A DNA stretch of 38,707 bases, from positions 1,487,654 through 1,526,360 of the forward strand of contig BFEA01000174.1 of assembly GCA_003427395.1 (NCBI GenBank), written 5' to 3'. The position numbers and the translations under genes are program-made. Below, piece after piece: positions 1 through 9,194 of the stretch (its first letter is position 1; the number at the start of each line of letters is the position of its first letter). Under the pieces are notes generated by a model. That model ran no database searches and was not told the DNA's origin. It saw nothing but the letters and a program-made list of their open reading frames with translations. The DNA comes from Chara braunii. Taxonomy: Eukaryota; Streptophyta; Charophyceae; Charales; Characeae.

Positions 1-62
1 TGCGGGCCACCGGCACACGCATCGATGTGCGTATGTGTATTTTTGGCCGGCAGTAGCCAACT
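1..62. repeat. Foldback palindrome, unit 1 (left arm cut by window start)
   Basis: The window opens with TGCGGGCC, the inner part of a left arm, and GGCCGGCAGTAGCCAACTT follows at about 46-64 as the right arm. The centre is itself palindromic (CATCGATG). The arms match those of the units at 1547, 4264 and 4513, but the centre does not. Confidence 0.55.
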
Positions 63-323
63 TCGGTCAACATCAGAATGGCGGACCATCCAATAGTTTC
101 TTTGTTCGTGGCGATTGTCTCTATCTCTGGGTCCGGAATAGGGCTCTCTATTTGTGTCTCTGTCGCAGTCGTTTTATATGTGTTTACTTGCCTGCGTTCT
201 GGCATTCATGTCTTGCTTAATTCCTGGTTCTGACGCTTGCAGAGTAACAGGGGAGGGGGCGAAGGGGGAGAAGCGACACGGAACACAGAGTAACAGAGTG
301 CAGGTAAGAGAAGGGGATCAACG

Positions 324-527
324 ATGGCAGAGTCGCATAACAGTAGTAATTGGTCGGCTGCTGCGAAGAGGCCATACCAGCGCACCGAAACGGGTAATGG
401 TCTAAGGGAGGGAAAACCATTGTTGCCATCGAGCAGCCAGAGGTCAGCACAGAGCTGGCATGACATGTTATCAGACCCATGGTGCGCGAAAATGTACGAT
501 TTACTGATTGAGGGTGCAGCAGAGTGA
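324..527 (+). CDS. Small hypothetical ORF (67 aa) upstream of the Ulp1-like pseudogene
   Basis: An ATG at 324 opens 67 codons ending in TGA at 525-527. The product is polar, with no signal peptide, membrane segment or recognised motif. It lies about 40 bp upstream of the Ulp1-like open frame but in a different frame, so it may be an upstream exon of that gene or chance. A CAG/GTAAGAG donor-like site lies just before it at about 300-309. I do not recognise the protein and see no decisive coding signal. Confidence 0.2.
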   Translation: MAESHNSSNWSAAAKRPYQRTETGNGLREGKPLLPSSSQRSAQSWHDMLSDPWCAKMYDLLIEGAAE

Positions 528-564
528 CCCCAGTCCTGCGGGGAACAGTCTTTCTGTTGTATGA

Positions 565-1512
565 GGGGACAAGACAAGAGCGAGAGATGAGCAGACCGAC
601 ATCACTGACGTGGTCGAATTGTTCCCTTTTACATGGAAATTTCCGCAACACGCCATACCCGTGTCAAAATCCGACATTGAACAGTTGTCGGACGACGGAT
701 GGCTGAACGACAATATTATTAACATTTATTTGCAGTTTGTGTATGAAATGGTTGGGCGGGGTTAGGACAGGTCTTATGTTCACGTCTGCACAACTTTCTG
801 GCACCCCGAGGTCGTCACCAATCAAAAATTTGGGAAATTGACGAAAAAAGGATGGGAGGACGCAATTAAGAAGAGACCACATAAATTGCATCGACTGTGC
901 AACGAACTGCGACGCGCGCCGGTCACTTTGATACCAGTGAACCGTAACAAACACTGGATTCTTCTTCTGTTGCTGAATACGAGGTCCTTCTTGGAGGTCA
1001 CTGCGGACAGCCGCATATTCGACCCTTCCATTGCTATCGTCGTTGACTCAATGAGAGAAAAAAATCGAGACGAATGGACGGCGTTGCGAACACTTTTGTG
1101 GCACGAGTACCTTCACGAGGCATCGAATTTGCAGGCTTTGACACCCGAAAAGGTTCATTTTTCGTGGATGATATCCAGGGATCTGGCAGGAAGTAAACTT
1201 GTGCATGCGGAATGCCCGCAACAGAACAATCACACGGACTGTGGTGTTTATGTGTGTTGTATCGCTACCACCGTAATACAATATTTTGGAAGAACCGCGG
1301 CAAAGGATCTGACGGTCAAGGACGTACTGGAAGTTATCAAAACTACAACGGTGAACGAAAGAACTGCTCGACAATTTCGCGAGTCGATGGTGGACCGGCT
1401 TGCTGCCTGTGCTGCAGTCACAAAAGGCAACAGCACTTTAGCGGCTTCACAAGTAGCCACACCGTTGCAAAGCATAATAAACAGAAGAGAGAGCAACATT
1501 TCCATGGAATGA
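565..1512 (+). pseudogene. Ulp1/SENP-like (C48) cysteine protease, interrupted by in-frame TAG
   Basis: One frame runs from 565 to the stop at 1510-1512, broken by TAG at 763-765. The N-terminal part carries the family's WLND motif (IEQLSDDGWLND, about 670-705). The downstream part has the full C48 set: His in NKHW (952-954), Asp in VVDSM (1045-1047), and the oxyanion Gln plus catalytic Cys in PQQNNHTDCGVYVC (Cys 1240-1242). Both sides of the TAG align to expected Ulp1 positions, so it looks like a point nonsense mutation rather than a gene end. Known family members cleave SUMO or NEDD8 conjugates; related domains are common in plant DNA transposons. Flanking palindromes at 1-62 and 1547-1621 make a transposon passenger or component likely (inference). 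The true start is unclear: a TGA lies in frame at 562-564 and an upstream exon may be missing. It could also be a domesticated protease with recoding, but that is less likely. Confidence 0.75.
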
Positions 1513-1546
1513 GATGTTGTCCAGGTCACCGAACGCGATGCGAGGA

Positions 1547-1621
1547 AAGTTGACTACTGCGGGCCAAAATGACATGAAATGTGAGATGTGCGGACATGAT
1601 TGGCCCGCAGTAGCCAACCTT
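1547..1621. repeat. Foldback palindrome, unit 2
   Basis: The left arm is AAGTTGACTACTGCGGGCCA and the right arm TTGGCCCGCAGTAGCCAACC, about 75 bp end to end. The arms pair nearly perfectly (about 20 bp). The roughly 30-bp centre is unrelated to those of the other units. It lies immediately downstream of the Ulp1-like frame. Confidence 0.75.
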
Positions 1622-1772
1622 ATCGCAATGATGGACGAGGCAACTATTCCGATGGTTTTTTTTCCAGAATTTTCTTTTCTTCCCAGATTATGCGATCTCC
1701 TGTCACCTGACAATACAAATGCAGTCACTCTGACGCACAAAGAGGTTGCTCACTTGCATGACTTCGCAATTT

Positions 1773-1776
<4 letters not shown>

Positions 1777-1830
<54 letters not shown>
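1777..1830. repeat. (TC)n microsatellite
   Basis: An almost perfect dinucleotide tract just upstream of the two-exon gene. Its pyrimidine strand is the plus strand. It may sit in the gene's promoter or 5' leader. Confidence 0.95.
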
Positions 1831-1833
<3 letters not shown>

Positions 1834-1903
1834 GTGACAAACAACATCACTGACGCACTTGTGGTTTTTATTCCACTTTGATGCATGTGGGAAAAAAGGG
1901 GTA

Positions 1904-3479
1904 ATGGCTCCAAGGCCAAAATACGAGGATCTGTGCAGGTCTTTGAAAGCTGTGGGAAAGAAGGACAAGTGCCCGAAGAAATCGAGGGTCGAAAAGAAGC
2001 AGTCGAGAGAGCATCGCAGAAGCGGGGTCGGCCCCTCTGCGAAAACGGAGCACAAGCGCAGCCGCAAATCCGGATCGAAAGTTACAGTCCCTTCGAGTGC
2101 ACGGGAGATTTCAACGCTGAAAGAACGTAACGAGTCGCCCCCCTCGACCCCCGTCCGGGGAAAGCGCGGAAGAGGCGCCGAGAACCGTCCGCCAAGGGCC
2201 CCGGAAAAAAGATCGCGAGATGATAGAAGCGCGACTACGCACCGCAGAACAAAGAAGAGAATATCCTACAAAGACGACAGAACAGTGGAGACAATCGATA
2301 TTAGAGGGTCTGACGACAGGCACAGCGGACCCCAAGTGGAAGAAGAGGAGGAACACGACCGTTCCGCGCCAGAGAAGTCAGATGGTGCGGAGGATGAGGA
2401 GCCAGGAAACGAGGGAGACGACAGCGATTCTTCCCGCAGACAATCGCAAGACACCGATGAGGACGACGACAGCAACGGCAAGTCGGCCAGCGAGAGAACC
2501 GGCGAAGATCAGAGCGCCGCTTCGAAAAGAGGTGGTTCGCCATTTCCTTCGAGGACGCTGCGCAGAGAAGGAGAACGGCAGGCACGCAATGGCAGCGACA
2601 CCGAGGAGCGTGTCGATAACAGACAAATCGTACAGCACGTCAGCGCCGCCGGAAAAGGTAAAAAACCCCCCGTCGCACAGACTCCCCTCCCACTCCGATC
2701 ACATAATCCCGTGCCCCCACGCGGTGCATGCCTTTACGCACGGAGAAGTGTCTTTGTAAACGCACAGCTAATAGCTGAATCCTCGATTTTGCAAGTGCTG
2801 TATTCAAAACAAGGCGCTGAGTTGTTAACACTCTCCTGTGCGTTGTGTCTTCTGTTTCCCACCGATCGCAACGTCACGAACGAAAGTGCGCGCAAGCGGC
2901 GGAGCCATGCAAGGACCGAAGGACGAGGGCGCCACATTCGCGAAGAAAATGCAGGGCAAGTTGTTGCGTTCCGTCGCCAAAGCCTTTCCGTTCTCTCCGG
3001 CAAACGACGCAACTCTGTACCCGACAGAGGACGCGTTTTTCGCGGCGGTGCAAGCGACGGCGAAACTGGCAGGGGAGACAGCAGAGGAAGGGTTGCGGTC
3101 TCACATAGCAGAGTGCGGGATTCGAGCTGTCATAGGGGAATGCAACAGAATGATGACGACGATCCGCGGAGAGATTACATGGCAGCTGAAACATTGGTTT
3201 TGGGCTGAAAAAGGGATTCCGCTCGTCGGATCGCAGCAAACGGACCACCACCTCCCCGCTCGCAACAAGATGCGCACCGAGATGAAGGAGAATAAGACGT
3301 GGAGACGGAGCGGCGACGATCCGTGGGGCGCCCCCGCCTTCAAGACGGCACTCTTAAAAGTTTTTCAGATGAGGAAGGAAGGCCGGAACCTGGGCGTCAC
3401 CCTGCAGCAACTGGCTTTTGCGGAAATGATCATTCAATGTGAGATAGAACAGACAACGAAGACGACACGAGCTGCGTAG
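1904..3479 (+). CDS. Putative two-exon gene, charged disordered N-terminus plus unknown C-terminal domain
   Basis: Model: exon 1 1904-2657, intron 2658-2886, exon 2 2887-3479, giving 448 codons. The donor is G/GTAAAA. The acceptor is the first AG after a pyrimidine tract (TGTGTCTTCTGTTTCCC, about 2847-2863). Both junctions are phase 1 and the frame stays open, which supports the model. Residues 1-251 are rich in Lys, Arg, Glu, Asp and Ser, with basic clusters (nuclear-signal-like) then acidic runs (EEEEEH), so probably disordered. Residues 252-448 look globular and contain HWFWAEKGIPL and WRRSGDDPWGAPAF. I recognise no family. DNA-binding-like charge and the neighbouring Ulp1-type frame and palindromes suggest a transposon-encoded accessory protein (inference). 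An alternative is an unspliced frame from 1904 reading into the intron to a stop at 3208. Confidence 0.45.
2658..2886 (+). other. Predicted GT-AG intron (229 nt) of the two-exon gene
   Basis: It begins GTAAAAAAC and ends GAACGAAAG. A branch-like TGTTAAC lies near 2822. Phase 1 on both sides restores an open frame into exon 2. Confidence 0.45.
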
Positions 3480-3543
3480 CAGATAAAAAAATTGGTATTT
3501 ATAAAGCAGGCAATCGTCTCATCTCTCCAGCCGAGACACGGTA

Positions 3544-3756
3544 ATGAGTTTTTCCGTCTTCAAACTGGACCGTTCTGTATCTGTGGCTGAGAAGGCAGCA
3601 GTGCTCTTTCGCTCTGGCACGCCGTCTGTCCACAGACCTGGGCCTCCAAGCACCACAATAACGGATGACGATTACGACGTCGAGTTCATTCTCCCTCAGA
3701 GTACAGCAGCCGGAGACAGGGACAGGCACACCGACAGTCTGTGCGCCGCACCCTGA
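3544..3756 (+). CDS. Small hypothetical ORF (70 aa)
   Basis: ATG at 3544 follows the two-exon gene by 64 bp, after a TATTTATAAA stretch (about 3498) that could be a TATA box or part of a 3' UTR. The product has an acidic centre (TDDDYDVEF) and no recognised domain. It could be a further exon of the upstream gene: CTCCAG at 3525-3530 is an acceptor-like site. Coding status is uncertain. Confidence 0.25.
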   Translation: MSFSVFKLDRSVSVAEKAAVLFRSGTPSVHRPGPPSTTITDDDYDVEFILPQSTAAGDRDRHTDSLCAAP

Positions 3757-4263
3757 ACAACGAGGGACAGTTTGCCGACATTTCGACATGGAAGGGAGGA
3801 TGCGGGGCAATGACCAAACGGTGGAACGAAAGGTTCTTTTTTTAGACGTTTCGAACCAGGAGATGCAAAATCGAAGGCCACAGTCGGTGCAGGATAGAGA
3901 GAGAGAGAGCGAGAGAGAAAGATTTGAAGACCTTCAGTTTTGCAGAAGAGAGAGAGAGAGCGAGTGCTTGCACGCACGTGCACCGCCTGAGGATTGCGAG
4001 CCGTATGCTCCATACAGTCTGATAACTACACAACTTCTGTTATTTTTTATACACAATTGTACAAACATTTGTAATGCTCATCTTTGTGCGATTGAGTGGT
4101 GTGTGCGGCTGACTTTGTAATGGTAACATGACACGACANTGTGTTTTGTCAAGCTGTGGTGAAACTTGTTTGTTGCAGAGCAGGGTGACGTGGACTGAGG
4201 CTCCCCATGCCAAATCGCCTTATATAGAATGGGACACAGCAGTATTAGGGGCACAGAAAAGGA

Positions 4264-4338
4264 AGGTTGGCTACTGCATGCCAAAATGTGACGGACCCTG
4301 CCGTGTTGGACAATTTGCGGCCCGCAATAGTCAACCTT
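4264..4338. repeat. Foldback palindrome, unit 3
   Basis: The left arm is AAGGTTGGCTACTGCATGCC and the right arm CGGCCCGCAATAGTCAACCT. The centre (GACGGACCCTGCCGTGTTGG) matches unit 4 but not units 1-2. It lies inside tandem copy 1. Confidence 0.75.
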
Positions 4339-4512
4339 GTTTGTACGAGGGCAGCCCAGCATTTAATCGACGGTCTCCCACGTCTGCTCCGTACACGTGA
4401 GAGAATAAGTCCAAAAATTTTGTCAACCTGTGGTGAAAAGTGTTTGTTGCAGGGCAGGGTGACGTGGACTTCGACTCCCCACGCACAACAATCTTAAGGG
4501 CACAGAAAAGGA

Positions 4513-4588
4513 AGGTTGGCTACTGCGTGCCAAATTGTGTCAGACACCGCCGTGTTGGACAATTTTCGGCCCGCAGTAGTCAACCTTG
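4513..4588. repeat. Foldback palindrome, unit 4
   Basis: The left arm is AAGGTTGGCTACTGCGTGCC and the right arm CGGCCCGCAGTAGTCAACCT. The centre is a close relative of unit 3. It lies inside tandem copy 2. Confidence 0.75.
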
Positions 4589-4691
4589 TTTGTACGAGGG
4601 CAGCCCAGCATTTAATCGAAATGTGTTCGTCGGACACCGAAAGTCAACCTTGTTTGTACGAGGCCCGAAATGTGTTCGTCGGCAGCCTACA

Positions 4692-4694
<3 letters not shown>

Positions 4695-4728
<34 letters not shown>

Positions 4729-4737
4729 TCTCTCTCT
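4695..4737. repeat. (TC)n microsatellite
   Basis: Near-perfect dinucleotide run with one CCC interruption. No gene signal was seen between here and 4920. Confidence 0.95.
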
Positions 4738-4934
4738 GATCATCAGTCTCTGATCCCTCAATTCCATCAGTCACTGCAATCATCACGTGCCTGGTCGGCG
4801 CGCGCAAACCCAACGCTCGGCCATGTGATCTTCGTGCTCCAAAACGTGCTCAGTCCTTAAACGAGGAAAACAGAGCTACAACCCACCTCCGGACAACGCA
4901 AATAACCCGTAACCGAAACTGCTATTGCGCACGG

Positions 4935-5120
4935 TCCAATACCCTGTTTCAACACGGTCCAACACATTTCAACACATTCCAACACACTTTCAACACGTTT
5001 CAACACATTTCAACAAGGTTTCAACAACATTTCAACAACTCTTCAACAAGATTTCAACAAGCTACCAACAATGGATCAAAAGTTGGACCAACTGTCTGTC
5101 AACAGTTGATCCAACAGTTG
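4935..5120 (+). repeat. Degenerate 9-12 bp tandem repeat of TTTCAACA type
   Basis: At least twelve TTTCAACA, TTCCAACA or GTCCAACA words occur at 9-13 bp spacing (4948-5065) and continue loosely as CAACAGTTGATCCAACAGTTG. The spacing near one helical turn suggests an expanded short minisatellite. It encodes no plausible protein. Confidence 0.8.
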
Positions 5121-5772
5121 AACACACAAGTTTCAGTGTCCCCAATATACGGTCAGTGCTGGTTTCCTTCAGTTTGTGTTGAACACATGCCCCCGCCCCC
5201 GGCCAACAGTTTATAAATAGTTGAAATGTGGTGTCAACATAGGTTCAACGTGGCAAAAAAATTGCCACATTTTTTTTCTGTTGTGGGAGTTGAGTCAGTC
5301 TCCCTCTTGTATCTCGAGAGTCTGAAACCCCTCTCTCTGTCCTTCTTACTCTAAGTCTATTCCTGTTCTGAGAGGAAGGCGGCAGGCGGGATTGCAACCC
5401 GTAGGACCGCAGCAAGGCTCTGTGAGGAGTCGGTCCACCGATGGTGGGAGCTCTGCCTAAACTCAGGATGATTTCTAGAGGCAGGGAACTGAAGGGTAAA
5501 GGCTTGTTTTCCTTATACAAACCCTGTTATAACCCCTATCTGTATTCCTTTGCCATGTTTTGACTTAGTATATTGCATGCATCCCTTACTTTGACTTTAT
5601 GTTTGACTTTCAGGACATGACCATACTAAATAAAGGAATGTATGTATAATGCAGTTTCAGTTTTTGTTGTCTGTCTGAAAGCAGATCGTGAACAAAAGGG
5701 GTTGCATCTTGAGGAAGGTTGTGAGGAAGGCAGTTTTGCATGAGGGTTGACTGGGTCGATTGAGGCAGGGGA
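5121..5772. other. Gene-free interval at start of a hairpin-rich block
   Basis: No coding region is supported. A short hairpin with arms CGGG and CCCG around TTGCAAT lies on the minus strand near 5390-5405 and resembles a T-arm, but no tRNA can be folded around it. Confidence 0.4.
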
Positions 5773-6661
5773 GTCCCCATAAGTTTGGGGAGACCCAGTG
5801 CTATGTTTAATTTGGATTGTGTAGAGCACCAGACCATTCTATAAGTTTAGGTGGTCTGATTGCTCTGGAGGTCGGGAAGTCCCCATAAGTTTGGGGAGAC
5901 CCAGTGCTATGGAATTGCTTTGAGAATCACACCATTCTATAAGTTTAGGTGGTCAGGTTGCTTTGACTTGCGCGGGTTTAACTGTGATTGACTTTTTCAG
6001 GGGCCAGGTGCATTCTGTAAGTTCAGGTGCCTTGGTTTGTTTATTTTGGGGTTTTCTTTGTTTATTTGGTTCTGAACGAGGAGGTCTGAGTCATTCTATA
6101 AGTTTAGATGGCTCATCCTCTTCCTGCTTTTATTCTGATAAAGTAAATTTGGCAAAGGGCAGACCATTCTATAAGTTTAGGTGGTCTAGCCCAATGTCTC
6201 GCACAAGTTGAACGAGAGAGGAACGAATCAGGCAGAGAGTCAGACTGTTCTGTAAGTTCAGGTGGTCTGACTCAAAGCCTCGCACATGCTGGAACGCAAA
6301 GGTTACAACTTGCCTATATTTTATTACTATCTTATCTGTGAACAGGCTAGTCAGGCAGGGTCTCATAAGTTTGGGTGGCCTGACTATAGCCCTATCACAA
6401 TCTGAAGAGAGTGTAATTGAGAGTATAACAGAAGGTAACTTGGGCCGGCTGAGCATTGTTTTTAAGATGAATGACTCAGTCCTACGCCCACTTTGAAGAT
6501 TAAGTTCAGAGAGGTATATATAACTTGGTTATTTAAACAGTTCATGACGACTAGAATGGTCTAGTCATATGCCCAAAATAAGAGAAAAGTAGTTGTGCCC
6601 TCTGTTCTGTGTATACTCAATAACTTGGTCAGACATGTCCCATAAGTGTGGGTGGTCTACT
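5773..6661 (+). repeat. Hairpin array A: conserved TAAGTT apical loop, covarying stems
   Basis: Ten or more units share the loop TAAGTT. Two-tier stems vary but stay complementary. Examples: 5775-5790 CCCCA/TGGGG; 5830-5858 CAGACCA/TGGTCTG with inner CTA/TAG; 6015-6026 inner CTG/CAG; 6087-6115 TGAGTCA/TGGCTCA; 6161-6187 AGACCA/TGGTCT; 6237-6273 GAGTCAGAC/GTCTGACTC with inner CTG/CAG; 6348-6386 TAGTCAGGC/GCCTGACTA; 6639-6652 CCCA/TGGG. Loop-less relatives lie at 6447-6482 (CTGAG/CTCAG) and 6549-6566 (GACTAG/CTAGTC). No ORF explains the pattern. It sits in gene-free DNA that may be the untranslated part of a degraded retroelement (inference). Confidence 0.85.
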
Positions 6662-6706
6662 TTACGCCTTATGTAAGCTGGGTATAAAGGGATAAATCAT
6701 TGTGAG

Positions 6707-7116
6707 ACTATGAACTATTGTTTGATAAGTTGACTTGGGGATGGTGAAAGTCCTTACCTTTGTGGTTTGGCCTGCATGTGACTNAGTGAGGNTACTACTT
6801 CGTCTGAGTTTCAGTTNGANANNCAGTTGCTTTAGTTGCTCGCCACGTGCTAGAGTCATAGGAGTTAGTTCAATTCCTGCATTTTTTTAGCTAAGTTTTT
6901 TTACTTAGATCACTATGAACTATTGTTTGATAAGTTGACTTGGGAATGGTGAAAGTACTTACCTTTGTGGTTTGGCCTGCATGTGACTTAGTGAGGGTAC
7001 TACTTCGTCTGAGTTTCAGTTCGACAAACAGTTGCTTTAGTTGCTCGCCACGTGCTAGAGTCATAGGAGTTAGTTCAATTCCTGCATTTTTTTAGCTAAG
7101 TTTTTTTACTTAGATC
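6707..7116. repeat. 205-bp tandem duplication
   Basis: 6707-6911 and 6912-7116 are nearly identical at constant offset 205, starting ACTATGAACTATTG. Several N bases fall in copy 1 (6784-6822), so the copy number may be affected by assembly. Confidence 0.9.
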
Positions 7117-7159
7117 AATTTCTGCATTTTCTGGGATCTTTTATTATAATTGGTCTTGT

Positions 7160-7530
7160 ACAAATCTTGGTAAGCCACTTTCTCTACGAGAGGCGCTGCC
7201 GAAATTTCTGCAAATCCAAGAAGTTAGTCAATTTTTTGACTTTTCAAAGTTCAACTTGTCTAATGTTCATTTATGGCTTAGTAAAAATCTGGAAAGTCTC
7301 CTTTTCTAAAGGGAGTGATGCCCAAATTTTGGCTAATTCGGGGAGTTAGACAAAATTGGACTTTGGAAAGTTAAAGGTTATTTTTGTTTTCATATTCGGG
7401 TTGATATAAATTTTAGAAAGATACTTTTCCTACAGGAAGCGCTGCCGAAATTTTCCTCGTTGAGAGGAGTCAAATTGTATTTTCACAGGTGACAATTCTG
7501 GAAAATTCACTTTATATAGAGGAGATTCTG
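7160..7530. repeat. Degenerate ~80-130 bp repeats, each with a short hairpin
   Basis: Four related units share GAAATTT and GGAGTTAG or GAGTCAAA words. Each has a hairpin: 7182-7192 CTCT/AGAG with loop ACG; 7298-7315 CTCCTTT/AAAGGGAG; 7427-7438 TTCC/GGAA with loop TACA; 7512-7523 CTTTA/TAGAG. The loops resemble those of arrays B and C. Confidence 0.55.
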
Positions 7531-8310
7531 TCAGGATCTACCTTTCTTTTAACACTTACTTAGAGATAGGATTGGGCTTAGTTAATTAGGATGATTTAAG
7601 TGAGATCGTGGTATGGGGATTAATCTTCGTGGAATTATAGGTTTAGCCTGGGGTATTGGTCTGTCATGTGTTTACAGGTCCTCTTAATCAATTGATTCAA
7701 GATTCGGGCTAGATTCGGCTTGATCCTACAAGGATCACCTTCTGTTATCACTGATATCAGGTCGATTGTCGATTCGTCGGTTTACGATTCAACCCAAATT
7801 CACTCTTGTCACTCAACCTAAAGGCTTTAGCTCTGTGATTTGAATTGTTTTTTTGTGTTTTCACCCAGACTTTATTGAATGGTCATTTAACAAAAGTACT
7901 TAGTATTTATTTTGGGGAGTTGCACAAGAGTGAGGTTTGTATGGCTAAAGCAAGGGATATGAGCGTAGAAAATGGTTGAAGTTGACCCCATGTAGTGTGT
8001 GGACTATTGTTGGCTCTTTGATGTGATTGTAGGTATGTTTGTGGTTCGGACTCTGGATGTGACTGTCTGTGATTACGTACATATATGGCTGAGAGGAGTC
8101 CCACTGTAACTGTGAGAAGTGATCGTCCTATATTAATAACCCTTTATATATATATATGTAAATATATATGTCTTGAATGTTTTCACTCGGCCTACAATAA
8201 TTGCGCGTAAGGGTTAAACCGATTGTGTGTTTGAGAGAAAAGGGAGACCGCGTTTTATCGTTTGCTTTTTAGAGTTTCTATGGTTGGACGTTGTGGTCCG
8301 TGGCAGCCGC
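7531..8310. other. Gene-free interval
   Basis: AT-rich sequence with a short (TA)n tract at about 8144-8169. No coding region, RNA gene or repeat boundary was recognised. Confidence 0.4.
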
Positions 8311-8312
8311 CA

Positions 8313-8682
8313 AAGTCAAACCCCTTGACTTATTTTCAGGTCCTAGATGGTGGAGCTGGTCTCCAGGGTCATAAGAGACGATTCCCACCACAAGTATGAA
8401 TCTGTGTACCACCCACTCTCCACAGGGTGCAGAAGAGGGTGTGGTTTTCAACCGCGCTTGGCGGTTGTCCAGCGTCGAGAGATTAACCCTCAAGGTGTGT
8501 GTCAGCCGACACTTGAGTGTCGAATGCGACCCTCGAGATTAACGAGAACTAGTGCTACGTTGTACGCCATCACTGTGACCGCTTGTGTACACTTGCATTG
8601 CGAGTCGATATGAGTTCGCCCTGCGTACCGCGCAATTTTATACTAAGTCTTGCGCGCATCGCCTATCCGATTTTCGCATCGG
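8313..8682. repeat. Cluster of short perfect hairpins
   Basis: Perfect or near-perfect stems: 8313-8331 AAGTCAA/TTGACTT; 8408-8445 ACCACCCACTCT/AGAGGGTGTGGT (10 of 12); 8449-8467 CAACCGC/GCGGTTG; 8507-8522 CGACACT/AGTGTCG with a 2-base loop; 8667-8682 CCGAT/ATCGG. None is followed by a T-run. No gene is supported here. Confidence 0.6.
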
Positions 8683-9194
8683 AGAGTTATCGGATGGCTA
8701 CTAAGGGACTAGGAGTGTCGTCGTGTTGTTTGATGTGTGTATGTGTGTGTGTATTTTATTTTTTTGTTCGTAGTGTAGGTTAGAGGGGCAGACTTATAAG
8801 GTAGGGATACAGGGATCGAGTCTGTCCGACCCTCTGAGCTAGCTTCTTTTCAAAAGGAGCTGCGTTACAATTTCACCCTGTCCCGGTGAGGTCGGGGCTT
8901 GAACCCGTGATTTTGAATTCGGGATACATTACGGTAAGGCCCCGTTGTGACAGTTGGCACGAGGGGGTAATAAGCAATTCGGATTTCTTTTTCGTTTTTG
9001 ATTTTTCTTTCATTTTTATTTATATTTTTAGTTACATTCGTTTTTTCTATTTATCTTAGTTTTCCTTTTTTTATTTTTTCGTTGACACTCTTTCTTAGAT
9101 TCACTAAAATGAATCTACCTCCGAAACCGGACCGATTCGGCCGAATAGTTCGTCTGGTCGAAATCACTAGGAAACTGGCCGCTAGGGACACAGG

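Larger units (their letters stand above)
4144..4665. repeat. Tandem duplication (~250-275 bp), two copies plus a partial third
   Basis: Copy 1 begins TTTTGTCAAGCTGTGGTG at 4144 and copy 2 TTTTGTCAACCTGTGGTG at 4418. Offsets fall from 274 to 249 bp because copy 1 has about 25 extra bases with TTATATAGAA. Each copy contains one foldback palindrome followed by TTGTTTGTACGAGGGCAGCC. A third fragment of that tail begins at about 4643. Confidence 0.85.

Noticed and set aside
5773-6661. CRISPR array
   Set aside because: Repeats are not identical and not separated by uniform unique spacers; the changing parts are the stems themselves, and the setting is eukaryotic.
8870-8960. tRNA-like GGGTTCAAGCCC on the minus strand
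   Set aside because: The T-stem has mismatches and neither acceptor nor anticodon arm can be formed.
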